A program made the translations under genes and the position numbers. Positions 6,718-14,015 of a stretch of 16,569 nucleotides of DNA are shown one piece after another. The DNA is taken from contig WRKC01000095.1 in NCBI GenBank assembly GCA_009778275.1, positions 1 to 16,569 of the forward strand, given 5' to 3'. The notes under the pieces were generated by a model, which made no database searches, was not told the origin of the DNA, and worked only from the letters and a program-made list of their open reading frames with translations. This DNA is from Methanomassiliicoccaceae archaeon (GTDB lineage Archaea > Thermoplasmatota > Thermoplasmata > Methanomassiliicoccales > Methanomethylophilaceae). Each line of letters starts with the position of its first letter. The stretch's first letter is position 1.

Positions 6718-7266
6718 ATGGCAGAAAGGACAGTTGAGTTGGAACGCAAAACGCGGGAAACGGACGTCTCAGTAAAACTGAACATTGACGGGAGCGGCAA
6801 ATATGATGTCAAATGCGACGTACAGTTCCTTAAGCACATGGTGGAGACCTTTGCTAGATACGGTTCTTTCGACGTCAGCATGAAAGCCTCCGGCGATGAC
6901 GACCACCACCTCGTCGAGGATGCGGCGATAACGCTGGGGACCGCTTTCAAGAAAGCTCTTGACGACAGGCCGGTGGAAAGGATGTCCACCGTCGTGGTCC
7001 CGATGGATGATGCCCTCGTGATGGTCTCAGTGGACATCATAGACAGGCCGTTCGCCGACATCGACTGCCCCGACCAGCTGTACCACCACTTCATGCGGAG
7101 CTTCGCAATGTCCTCAGGGATCACGCTGCACGTTGTACAGATAAGGGGCTTCGACGACCACCACATAGTCGAAGCGACATTCAAAGCATTAGGCACGGCG
7201 CTGAAGAACGCCACCGTACCGAGGAACGCGGAACTCAGCACAAAAGACAGACCGAAGGTGAACTGA
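6718..7266 (+). CDS. hisB: Imidazoleglycerol-phosphate dehydratase
   Basis: HisB removes water from imidazole glycerol phosphate to give imidazole acetol phosphate, using two Mn ions. The 182-aa protein is the single-domain form with no phosphatase fusion. Metal ligands expected from the family are present: Glu14 in RKTRET, His40, DHHLVED (His63, His64, Glu67), His138 in TLHVV, and DHHIVEA (His148, His149, Glu152); PMDDAL lies at 95-100. Small departures are FLKHM where FFDHM or FLDHM is common, and RYGSFD where HGxFD is common. It opens the second his block with its own TATA box and a probably leaderless start. Its TGA is directly followed by the hisF ATG. Confidence 0.94.
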   Translation: MAERTVELERKTRETDVSVKLNIDGSGKYDVKCDVQFLKHMVETFARYGSFDVSMKASGDDDHHLVEDAAITLGTAFKKALDDRPVERMSTVVVPMDDALVMVSVDIIDRPFADIDCPDQLYHHFMRSFAMSSGITLHVVQIRGFDDHHIVEATFKALGTALKNATVPRNAELSTKDRPKVN

Positions 7267-8019
7267 ATGGTAACAAAAAAGATCATACCCTGCCTTGACA
7301 CAAAGGACGGGAAGGTCGTCAAAGGCATCAATTTCGTTGATATAGAAGATATAGGCTCCCCTCCGCTCATGGCGGAGGAATACTGCGCACAGGGAGCGGA
7401 TGAGATAACGCTCCTCGACATCTCGGCCACCCTGGAGAACAGGCAGACCAGACTGAAACTTGTTTCAGAGGTCGCCAAAAAGGTGTCCGTCCCCCTGGCG
7501 GTCGGGGGCGGGATGAGAAGCGCGGACGAAATGTATGAGGTGCTCAACGCCGGTGCAGATAAGGTGTCGGTGAACACAGCCGCCGTGAAGAACCCGGAAA
7601 TGATAACCGAGGCGGCCGAAAGGTTCGGAAAACAGTGCGTGATAGTCGCGATCGATGCAAAAACGACGGGCGGCCGTTGGGAGGTCGTCACTCACGGAGG
7701 CACAAGATCGACAGGTCTTGATGCGGTCGAATGGGCGAAGAAGATGGAGGACCTCGGTGCCGGAGAGATACTCCTGACCTCGGTGGATGCGGACGGAGTG
7801 AAGAACGGATACGACATCCCCATGACCAGAGCCGTCGCGGATGCGGTAACGATACCGGTGACGGCATCCGGAGGGTGCGGCAAACTGGAGGACTTCTACG
7901 AGGTATTTTCGCAGACGAACGTCTCCTCTGCACTGGCCGCATCTGTATTCCACTACAGACAGGTAACCGTCAAAGAGGTCAAGGACTACCTGAGGGACAG
8001 AGGGGTTCAAGTAAAATGA
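7267..8019 (+). CDS. hisF: Imidazole glycerol phosphate synthase, cyclase subunit
   Basis: HisF, paired with the glutaminase HisH, turns PRFAR and ammonia into imidazole glycerol phosphate and AICAR. The 250-aa TIM barrel carries KKIIPCLD with Asp11, the VGGGMRS phosphate loop (79-85), GADKVSVNTAAV (96-107), the second catalytic Asp130 in VIVAIDAK, TSVDADGVKNGYD (171-183) and TASGG (199-203). All key residues are intact. The ATG follows the hisB stop with no gap; an AAGGTG Shine-Dalgarno lies inside hisB at 7255-7260. The 3' end overlaps hisIE by 4 bp. HisH is not in this window and must be encoded elsewhere. Confidence 0.96.
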   Translation: MVTKKIIPCLDTKDGKVVKGINFVDIEDIGSPPLMAEEYCAQGADEITLLDISATLENRQTRLKLVSEVAKKVSVPLAVGGGMRSADEMYEVLNAGADKVSVNTAAVKNPEMITEAAERFGKQCVIVAIDAKTTGGRWEVVTHGGTRSTGLDAVEWAKKMEDLGAGEILLTSVDADGVKNGYDIPMTRAVADAVTIPVTASGGCGKLEDFYEVFSQTNVSSALAASVFHYRQVTVKEVKDYLRDRGVQVK

Positions 8020-8618
8020 CCGACCTGAGATTCGACGAGAAAGGGCTTATGCCGGCGGTCATCCAGGACAATGTCACGAACGAGATCCTGATGGTGGCAT
8101 GGGTGAACGAAGAGGCTTTCGAACTCATGAAAAGCACCGGCTATACCCACTTCTGGTCAAGGAGCAGGCAGAAATTGTGGAAGAAAGGAGAGGAATCCGG
8201 ACACGTCCAGGAGATCGTCTCGATACAGACCGACTGCGACGCCGACACTCTGCTGGTAAGGGTAAGGCAGACCGGCCCCGCCTGTCACACCGGTTCCCCG
8301 TCATGCTTCTATGAGACATTGTACGGGTCCCTCGACGAAACGATGGATATCATCCCCGAGTTGGGAAGGATACTGAAAGACCGCCTTGACAACCCCCGCG
8401 AAGGGAGTTACACCTGCGTCCTGTATTCAGACGAGAACAAGATGTACAAGAAGGTCGTGGAAGAGGCCGGGGAATTCGTTCTCGCCCTCAAGGACAAGGA
8501 TGAGGATGCGGCAGCCTGGGAACTCGCGGACCTGATATACCACGTGATGGTGGCGGTAAAGAAGTCGGGGCTTCCGATGGAAAAGGTTTACGAAAAGCTT
8601 GCGGAGAGGAAAAAATGA
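8016..8618 (+). CDS. hisIE: Fused PRA-CH/PRA-PH, HisIE
   Basis: This bifunctional 200-aa protein carries out steps two and three of histidine synthesis: pyrophosphate removal from PR-ATP by the HisE domain and ring opening of PR-AMP by HisI. The HisI part (about 1-105) has KKGEESGH (56-63), the metal site DCDAD (73-77) and CHTG/SCF cysteines (Cys90, Cys97). The HisE part (about 112-200) has KVVEEAGEF (146-154) and WELADLIYH (168-176), the acidic Mg-binding helices of the MazG-like fold. The ATG at 8016 forms an ATGA overlap with hisF; the longer open frame upstream is a shadow inside hisF. It overlaps the PHP gene by 4 bp. Confidence 0.95.
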   Translation: MTDLRFDEKGLMPAVIQDNVTNEILMVAWVNEEAFELMKSTGYTHFWSRSRQKLWKKGEESGHVQEIVSIQTDCDADTLLVRVRQTGPACHTGSPSCFYETLYGSLDETMDIIPELGRILKDRLDNPREGSYTCVLYSDENKMYKKVVEEAGEFVLALKDKDEDAAAWELADLIYHVMVAVKKSGLPMEKVYEKLAERKK

Positions 8619-9268
8619 GGATAGACCTTCACACCCATACCATATTCAGCGACGGCGACCTGACGCCGTCGGAGCTTGTGTACCGCGCGAAGGAGTTGGG
8701 GCACACCGCCCTTGCGATAACGGACCATGTGGACATCACGAACATAGATCTCGTCGTCCCCAGTCTTGTGAAGGCCGCCGAGCTCAGCAGCGATTACATA
8801 ACGGTGATACCGGGAGTGGAGCTGACATACGTTCCGCCCTCGAAGATAGACGCGATGGCGAAGAGGGCAAAGGCCCTCGGCGCCGAAATCGTGGTTGTGC
8901 ACGGGGAGACGGTGTCCGAGCCGGTGCCCCATGGCACGAACCTGAGATCCGCGATGAGTCCCAACGTCGATATACTGGCCCACCCCGGCCTGATAACCTT
9001 AGAAGAGGCGGAGTTCGCCGCAAGGAACGATGTCGCGCTTGAGATAACCGGACGCGCGTTCCACAACATCACCAACGGGCACGTGGCGGGCATGGCCAGA
9101 AAGGCGGGCGCGAAGATGGTGGTAAACTCAGATGCACACACCATCGGCAACCTCATGGATGAGAAGACGGCGACGATCGTCGCGAGGGGCGCCGGACTTA
9201 CCGATGAGGAGATCGTAAAGGCGCTTAACGACACCCCGTACGAAATGATCAAGCATCTGCTCAAGTGA
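8615..9268 (+). CDS. PHP-domain phosphoesterase, candidate histidinol-phosphatase
   Basis: This 217-aa protein has the full set of PHP metal motifs: DLHTHTIFSDG (4-14; His6, His8, Asp13), ITDHVD (His38), GVEL (Glu69), VHGET (His96), LAHPG (His123) and NSDAH (Asp173, His175). PHP proteins hydrolyse phosphoesters, and one branch (HisK type) is the histidinol-phosphate phosphatase. No HisN or HisB-phosphatase is present here, and this gene overlaps hisIE by 4 bp with an AGAGG Shine-Dalgarno five bases upstream. Context thus supports the histidinol-phosphatase role, although this short PHP branch is not the classical HisK length. Other phosphoesters remain possible. Confidence 0.85.
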   Translation: MRIDLHTHTIFSDGDLTPSELVYRAKELGHTALAITDHVDITNIDLVVPSLVKAAELSSDYITVIPGVELTYVPPSKIDAMAKRAKALGAEIVVVHGETVSEPVPHGTNLRSAMSPNVDILAHPGLITLEEAEFAARNDVALEITGRAFHNITNGHVAGMARKAGAKMVVNSDAHTIGNLMDEKTATIVARGAGLTDEEIVKALNDTPYEMIKHLLK

Positions 9269-9271
9269 AAG

Positions 9272-9430
9272 TTACCGCGGGTCTTCTGACTCCAGGTCCT
9301 TTCTCAGCTCTTCCAAGAGTTCCTTCAGATAGAATTCCCTGCCTTCGTCCCTGCACTCTTCATAGTCTTTCAGCAGCAGGGCGTACATTTCCTTTTTCGA
9401 AAGGGTCTCGATCTCTTTTTCTTCTGCCAT
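9272..9430 (-). CDS. Small acidic hypothetical protein, 52 aa
   Basis: Reading the minus strand from ATG 9430-9428 to TAA 9274-9272 gives a highly charged, Glu/Lys-rich 52-aa protein that begins MAEEKEIETLSKKEMYALLL and ends LRKDLESEDPR. It looks almost entirely helical and would form an amphipathic or coiled-coil segment. A GGTG ribosome binding site sits four bases before the ATG, resembling the one before cobT, and a weak TATA-like AGATAAAAC lies at 9480-9488. It is convergent with the PHP gene, with three bases between the stop codons. I do not recognise a family. The competing plus-strand open frame is Cys/Phe/Leu-rich and looks non-coding. Confidence 0.55.
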   Translation of the reverse strand: MAEEKEIETLSKKEMYALLLKDYEECRDEGREFYLKELLEELRKDLESEDPR

Positions 9431-9479
9431 GTTGCACCGTTTTTGCTCTATCTGTTTCTGTTCCAGTCGGTTTCGTGAT

Positions 9480-9488
9480 GTTTTATCT
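9480..9488 (-). promoter_or_regulatory. Possible TATA element for the 52-aa gene
   Basis: AGATAAAAC on the minus strand would place transcription start near 9458, giving a leader of about 27 nt that holds the GGTG ribosome binding site (9438-9435). The match to an archaeal TATA box is only fair. Confidence 0.25.
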
Positions 9489-9579
9489 GCATTGTCTTGA
9501 GATATGGCAACCCCGTGTCAGAACTGCGTACCTGCATTCTTTTTTCATATGAAACCGCATTCTTGTGTTAGGCGTCAAG

Positions 9580-9587
9580 TTTTATAA
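9580..9587 (+). promoter_or_regulatory. TATA box of the nucleotidyltransferase gene
   Basis: TTTTATAA is centred about 30 nt before the ATG at 9614, so the leader is a few bases or absent. An AAGGA directly touching the start codon is too close to be a Shine-Dalgarno. Confidence 0.55.
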
Positions 9588-9613
9588 ATCTTTGATTATA
9601 GACAAATAAGGAC

Positions 9614-9931
9614 ATGTTTGACTACAACGAGGCGGAGAGGGTCATTGAGTTGGCGAGAACGAAGATCGAGCCGATACTCATAATTGTATTCGGCTCGGTG
9701 GCCAAAGGGACAGCCGGGGACGACAGCGACCTCGACCTGATACTTGTAAAGGAATCAGAGGAGAGCAGGCTCATCCGCAGCGCCAAAACAAGAGTCGCAT
9801 TGAAAGACTCCCGTGTTCCGATAGACATTATCGTCTTCACTCTGGAAGAGTTCAAAGAAGAACTCGCCGATGAATACTCGCTCGCCTACGAAGCAATGGC
9901 AACTGGGAGGATAGTTCATGGTTCGGCGTGA
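9614..9931 (+). CDS. MntA-type minimal nucleotidyltransferase
   Basis: This 105-aa protein is a stand-alone polymerase-beta-type nucleotidyltransferase. It has the G-S-x10-D-x-D signature: GS at 27-28 and the carboxylates Asp39 and Asp41 in GDDSDLDLI. The likely third acidic residue is Asp71 in VPIDIIVFT. Proteins of this size usually act as the MNT antitoxin of HEPN/MNT pairs, where they AMPylate and silence the HEPN RNase (family knowledge). No HEPN gene follows: the next 142 bp hold only a 17-codon frame from ATG 9918 that overlaps this 3' end, and a hairpin. It is therefore either an orphan, the remnant of a pair, or works with a distant partner. The start follows a clear TATA box. Confidence 0.85.
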   Translation: MFDYNEAERVIELARTKIEPILIIVFGSVAKGTAGDDSDLDLILVKESEESRLIRSAKTRVALKDSRVPIDIIVFTLEEFKEELADEYSLAYEAMATGRIVHGSA

Positions 9932-9940
9932 TTGCGTTAG

Positions 9941-9976
9941 GGTTCTCAACAAAAAAGTGCCTTTCCACTGAGAACC
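9941..9976 (+). other. Stem-loop after the nucleotidyltransferase gene
   Basis: GGTTCTCA (9941-9948) pairs perfectly with TGAGAACC (9969-9976). An inner GTG/CAC pair (9957-9959 with 9966-9968) extends it past an A-rich bulge to a CCTTTC loop. It starts ten bases after the stop codon. It may be a terminator or RNA-stabilising hairpin, or a DNA-level inverted repeat where a partner gene was lost. Confidence 0.45.
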
Positions 9977-10044
9977 ATTCGATTGTAAGAAGGAGTATTT
10001 GGGTCTGTCTTAATGGGTTCCGCTCAATTCAAAAGAGGACCCCC

Positions 10045-10052
10045 TTTTTATA
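10045..10052 (+). promoter_or_regulatory. TATA box of the mtnP-hypF-cobT run
   Basis: TTTTTATA is centred about 26 nt before the mtnP ATG at 10074 and no Shine-Dalgarno intervenes. This is the same geometry as at hisG and indicates a leaderless mRNA. It is the only clear promoter I see before the run ending with cobT. Confidence 0.6.
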
Positions 10053-10073
10053 CCCTTACAAGAATTCCCAAAC

Positions 10074-10850
10074 ATGCCAAGAATAGCTATCATCGGCGGT
10101 ACGGGAATATATAACCCAGACTCCTTTGAGACAATAAAGACCGTTTTTCCGGACACTCCGTACGGCAAACCTTCCGACGAGATAATGATCGGCAGGATCG
10201 CGGGCGTCGAGGTGGCGTTCCTGTTCAGACACGGAAGGTCCCACCAGCACCCTCCGTCAAGCGTCCCCTACAGGGCCAACATGTGGGCGCTGAAAGAGCT
10301 AGGATGCGAATACGTGATATCCGCATGCGCAGTGGGCTCCCTCAAGATCGAGTATGCTCCCGGAGACCTTGTCATTCCTAATCAGTTCATAGATTTCACG
10401 AAGAAAAGAGAATATACCTTCTTTGACAAAAGAACCGTACACATCTCGATGCCGGACCCGTTCTGCGACTACCTGAACGGGATATTCATGGATACCGCAA
10501 AAGATATGGGTATCAGACGCCACCTCGGCGGAACGTACGTGTGCATCGAGGGGCCCAGGTTCTCCACCAGGGCCGAGAGCAATATGTTCAGGCAGTTCGG
10601 CGATATAATCGGAATGACCGCTGTGCCGGAGTGCCAGCTTGCAAGGGAGCTCGGCATTTGCTACTGCAGCCTTGCCACAGTGACCGATTACGACGTGTGG
10701 CATGATGAGGATGTGAGCATAGATATTGTCGTCAAGACCATGAACGAGTGTCTCGCGAAGGTGCTGAGGCTTCTTGAGCTCGGCCTCCCTAAGATAGGAA
10801 AGAGCGACTGCGATTGCATCGAGGCCGCCAAAGGGTGCGGCGCGCTATGA
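10074..10850 (+). CDS. mtnP: S-methyl-5'-thioadenosine phosphorylase
   Basis: This 258-aa enzyme of the PNP/MTAP family splits methylthioadenosine with phosphate to adenine and methylthioribose-1-phosphate, recycling the by-product of polyamine and related SAM-consuming reactions. Motifs are GGTGIY (8-13, phosphate), RHGRSH (52-57), PYRANMWAL (65-73), GPRFSTRAES (160-169), IIGMT (178-182) and TDYDVWHDE (204-212). The Asp pair in TDYD favours a 6-aminopurine, although some methanogen relatives prefer methylthioinosine. The short tail has a CDC motif and a further cysteine near the end. A TATA box and leaderless start precede it. hypF follows after 7 bp. Confidence 0.92.
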   Translation: MPRIAIIGGTGIYNPDSFETIKTVFPDTPYGKPSDEIMIGRIAGVEVAFLFRHGRSHQHPPSSVPYRANMWALKELGCEYVISACAVGSLKIEYAPGDLVIPNQFIDFTKKREYTFFDKRTVHISMPDPFCDYLNGIFMDTAKDMGIRRHLGGTYVCIEGPRFSTRAESNMFRQFGDIIGMTAVPECQLARELGICYCSLATVTDYDVWHDEDVSIDIVVKTMNECLAKVLRLLELGLPKIGKSDCDCIEAAKGCGAL

Positions 10851-10857
10851 TAATACC

Positions 10858-13017
10858 ATGAGAATAGTATTCAAAGGGGTTGTCCAAGGGGTGGGATTTC
10901 GGCCCGCCGTCTATAGGACAGCTACGAAGCTCGGGCTTTCCGGAATAGTGTGGAACGACGGATCGGATGTAACGGTCGATATAGAGGACGGGGAAAGATT
11001 CCTCGGTTCGTTCTTATCCGACCTTCCTCCGCTGGCACATTTGGATGAGATAGAAAAGATCGAACTGCCCGCTCCACGCACGGGAAGCTTTTTGATATCC
11101 CCATCCCGAAAGGGTTCATCGGGAGTCTCCATCCCGACGGACACGGCAATATGCGGAGACTGTCTTGAAGATATGAAAAGAGGAAGGAGATCGGATTATC
11201 CCTTCACATCCTGCACCAACTGCGGACCGCGATTCACTCTTCTCGGCGGTCTCCCGTACGACCGTCCATCGACGGCAATGAAAGATTTTGGCCCATGCCC
11301 CGACTGCGGTAAAGAGTATGACAGCCCGGAGGACAGAAGGTTCCACCATCAGACAGTATGCTGCCCGAAATGCGGGCCCGCCTACAAACTGACCGATAAG
11401 AGTGGCGCGGAGATCCCGGGCGATCCGATAGAGGGGTTCGCCCGCTTACTGTCGGAAGGCAGGATAGGCATAATGAAGAGCTGGGGGGGCATGCACATAT
11501 GCTGCGCTTTGAACAATGTCCCCAAGCTCAGGGACTGGTACGGGAGAGGACAGAAACCTTTCGCGGTGATGGTGAGGGATGAGGATGCCGTCCGCAGGTA
11601 CGGCATCCCGACGGAAAAGGAGATGGAAAATCTGACATCGCCCCACCGGCCGATCGTGCTGATCCGGAAAAGGTATTCTGATACCGCCGAACTGGTCTCT
11701 CCGGGACTTGACAACATCGGCATCTTCCTGCCGTATACAGGAGCTCAGCACCTTCTTTTCAGCTGTTTGGACGATGACGCCCTGATAATGACATCGGCGA
11801 ATGCGCCGGGCGAACCCATGATACTTGATGACCGGGAGATAATGGAGCTCGGCGCCGACATGTACCTTATCCACGACCAGCGGATACTGAACCGGGCAGA
11901 CGACAGCGTGCTCAGGATGTTCGGGGAGAACACATTCTTCATAAGGAGATCCAGAGGGCATATCCCGTCTTACATCCCGATCGCATTGAAGGGGTCCGCG
12001 GTCGCAGTGGGAGCGCAGGAGAACCTTACCGGATCCATAGCCGCCGACGGGAGGATACACCCCACACAGCACATCGGCGACGGGGAAGGCGTAGGAGTGG
12101 CGGATTATCTGGAAGAGGCCGTTCGTACACATATCGGGCTGCTGGGATGCCGTCCGGAGATCATAGCCATGGACCTCCATCCTGGATATATCAACAGAGG
12201 GGTCGCGAAAAGACTCTCAGAGGAGTTCGATTCGGAAATTATGGAGGTGCAGCACCATTGGGCGCACGCCGCATCGCTTATGGCCGATAACAGAACGGAC
12301 AGCGTTGTCGCGCTGACCCTTGACGGCAGCGGTTACGGGACCGACGGCACCGCCTGGGGAGGGGAGGTCCTCTCATCGGACCTATCTTCGTTCTCCAGAG
12401 TAACAAAGCTGGAAGGCATACCCCTTTTGGGGTCCGAGAAGGCGTTGTACGACCTGAGGAGGCTGAGGTTTGCGATCGATGTCATGAACGGCGAAGAGAA
12501 TTCCTCTTTCAGCGAAAGCGAGGCCTCTGTTCTGACGAAGATGATGTATAGAAGCGTCAGGTGCTCATCGATGGGCAGGCTGATGGATGCGATCTCGTAC
12601 TCGCTGGGGATCTGTTCGGTCCGGACATACGACGGGGAACCCGCAATGAAGCTGGAACCGCTTCTTGCGTCCGGAAAACTGGTGCCGGGTTTTGAGACGG
12701 AGATATCTGGCGGGGAAGTGAGGACCGTCGGCCTTTTCTCCCGGATCAGGGATCACGCTCCTGCTGATGCCGCATATTCCATCGTTTACAATGTGATGAG
12801 ATGTCTCACCGAAAGCGCGATCGAGACCGCCGATTCCGAGGGGATCGACGCTATCGGCATCACGGGCGGGGTCTCATACAACTCCCAGGTCTGCAAAATA
12901 TTCTCAGAGCTGGCAAAGGACTCGGGACACGAATTAATATTCCACAAGAACATTCCCAACGGAGACGGGGGAATTTCCGTCGGACAGGCGGCGATAGCAC
13001 TGAAGAGGATACAATGA
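10858..13017 (+). CDS. hypF: Carbamoyltransferase HypF
   Basis: HypF activates carbamoyl phosphate with ATP and passes the carbamoyl group to HypE, which makes the cyanide ligands of [NiFe] hydrogenase. The 719-aa protein has all expected parts in order: acylphosphatase domain with VQGVGFRP (9-16); two zinc motifs (Cys99/102 with Cys119/122, Cys147/150 with Cys169/172); a YrdC-like domain including KSWGGMHI and MTSANAPGEP (311-320); and the Kae1-like carbamoyltransferase domain with QHHWAHAAS (465-473), LTLDGSGYGTDG (486-497) and GITGGVSYNSQ near the end. Length is normal. The start lies 7 bp after mtnP with no nearby Shine-Dalgarno, so re-initiation is likely. It overlaps the next gene by 4 bp. 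Confidence 0.96.
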   Translation: MRIVFKGVVQGVGFRPAVYRTATKLGLSGIVWNDGSDVTVDIEDGERFLGSFLSDLPPLAHLDEIEKIELPAPRTGSFLISPSRKGSSGVSIPTDTAICGDCLEDMKRGRRSDYPFTSCTNCGPRFTLLGGLPYDRPSTAMKDFGPCPDCGKEYDSPEDRRFHHQTVCCPKCGPAYKLTDKSGAEIPGDPIEGFARLLSEGRIGIMKSWGGMHICCALNNVPKLRDWYGRGQKPFAVMVRDEDAVRRYGIPTEKEMENLTSPHRPIVLIRKRYSDTAELVSPGLDNIGIFLPYTGAQHLLFSCLDDDALIMTSANAPGEPMILDDREIMELGADMYLIHDQRILNRADDSVLRMFGENTFFIRRSRGHIPSYIPIALKGSAVAVGAQENLTGSIAADGRIHPTQHIGDGEGVGVADYLEEAVRTHIGLLGCRPEIIAMDLHPGYINRGVAKRLSEEFDSEIMEVQHHWAHAASLMADNRTDSVVALTLDGSGYGTDGTAWGGEVLSSDLSSFSRVTKLEGIPLLGSEKALYDLRRLRFAIDVMNGEENSSFSESEASVLTKMMYRSVRCSSMGRLMDAISYSLGICSVRTYDGEPAMKLEPLLASGKLVPGFETEISGGEVRTVGLFSRIRDHAPADAAYSIVYNVMRCLTESAIETADSEGIDAIGITGGVSYNSQVCKIFSELAKDSGHELIFHKNIPNGDGGISVGQAAIALKRIQ

Positions 13018-14006
13018 ACACATTATTCGTTCTTCTTGACGGAATGGAAGATGATCCTCACCCCCTCCTCGGAGGGAAAAAGCCATACGAAGTGGCGAAG
13101 ATGCCCTTCATGTATGAGAAAGCCCCTCGAAGGTCCTTTACCACGGGAAGAGGATACACGCAGCTCTTCCTGAATGAATTCTTTACCGGCCACCCTCCCG
13201 AATTGCCGAGGGCGGTGTTGGAGGCGATGGGGCTCGGCATGGACATATCCGGCGACAGGACGGCATACAGGATGAGCCCGGCTGAGATAAAGGATGGAAT
13301 GATACATTGGTCCTATCACGCCCATCTTTTCTGCGACAATCTCATGGCGGCGATGATGAGAAATTTTCACATGCTGCGGGAATACGACCCGCAGATCGAA
13401 TTCTTCCTTAACGGCAGAGCTGTCATCACCATGGAATGCGATGATATTCCGGATCTTCCGGCACCGCCGGTCGATGCTCCGTTCAAGGAGGTACCGGGAG
13501 ACCTCGGCAGATTTGTGATGAAAGTTGCCGAGGAGATGAAGGGAATAACAGATTACCCATGGGGATGCGGCAGATACACCATGCAGTATCCCCCGTACGG
13601 GTGCATCGGGAAGATGACCGCCATATCGGACAGCCCGACGGCGCTGGGAGTAGCGGCATCATTGGGTCATGACATACGCCTCATCAATAACGTGGAGGAC
13701 AGGTTCCCCGAGGCGAAAGAGGCTTTGAAGCACGGGAACGTCTTCCTGCACATCGATGAGGTAGATGAGTACAGCCACCAGAAGGACCCGTACAAAAAGA
13801 TCGAGATACTGGAAAGGACGGACCGCCTCATGGAAAGATATTTCAGCGACACGGAACGCATCGTCTATTTCGTCGACCACGGAACGTCCTGCGTCACAGG
13901 CGAACACATAATTATGAAGGTGCCATTCTGGACAAACATAGAGACGGATATGTCAAAGGGAGAGCTGATACCTCTCGACCAGGTCATTCCCCGGCTGATG
14001 AGATAA
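13014..14006 (+). CDS. Divergent ApgM-like alkaline-phosphatase-superfamily protein
   Basis: The 330-aa protein resembles archaeal cofactor-independent phosphoglycerate mutase (ApgM) but is divergent. It starts NTLFVLLDGMEDDP, giving the first metal Asp (Asp9). It also has GHPPELPRAVLEAMGLG (59-75), ISDSPTALGVAASLG (204-218), HIDEVDEYSH (Asp251, His255) and FVDHGTS (Asp288, His289) with His298, the ligand set of the superfamily. The nucleophile Ser/Thr region is not clearly conserved; Thr49 is only a guess. The gene is joined to hypF by an ATGA overlap and lies 9 bp before cobT. Besides phosphoglycerate mutase, it could be a phosphatase in cobamide assembly (inference). The longer open frame upstream lies inside hypF and is rejected. 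Confidence 0.8.
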   Translation: MNTLFVLLDGMEDDPHPLLGGKKPYEVAKMPFMYEKAPRRSFTTGRGYTQLFLNEFFTGHPPELPRAVLEAMGLGMDISGDRTAYRMSPAEIKDGMIHWSYHAHLFCDNLMAAMMRNFHMLREYDPQIEFFLNGRAVITMECDDIPDLPAPPVDAPFKEVPGDLGRFVMKVAEEMKGITDYPWGCGRYTMQYPPYGCIGKMTAISDSPTALGVAASLGHDIRLINNVEDRFPEAKEALKHGNVFLHIDEVDEYSHQKDPYKKIEILERTDRLMERYFSDTERIVYFVDHGTSCVTGEHIIMKVPFWTNIETDMSKGELIPLDQVIPRLMR

Positions 14007-14015
14007 GGTGAATCT

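Noticed and set aside
7731..8015. Extended start for HisIE
   Set aside because: The extra 95 codons lie wholly within hisF in another frame; the ATGA overlap at 8016 is the natural start.
9265..9552. Plus-strand 95-codon open frame after the PHP gene
   Set aside because: It has no ribosome site, is Cys/Phe/Leu-rich like antisense translation, and overlaps the more credible 52-aa gene on the minus strand.
12801..13013. Extended start for the ApgM-like gene
   Set aside because: The extra 71 codons are Arg/Gly-rich shadow translation of hypF; the ATGA overlap at 13014 fits the alkaline-phosphatase N-terminus.
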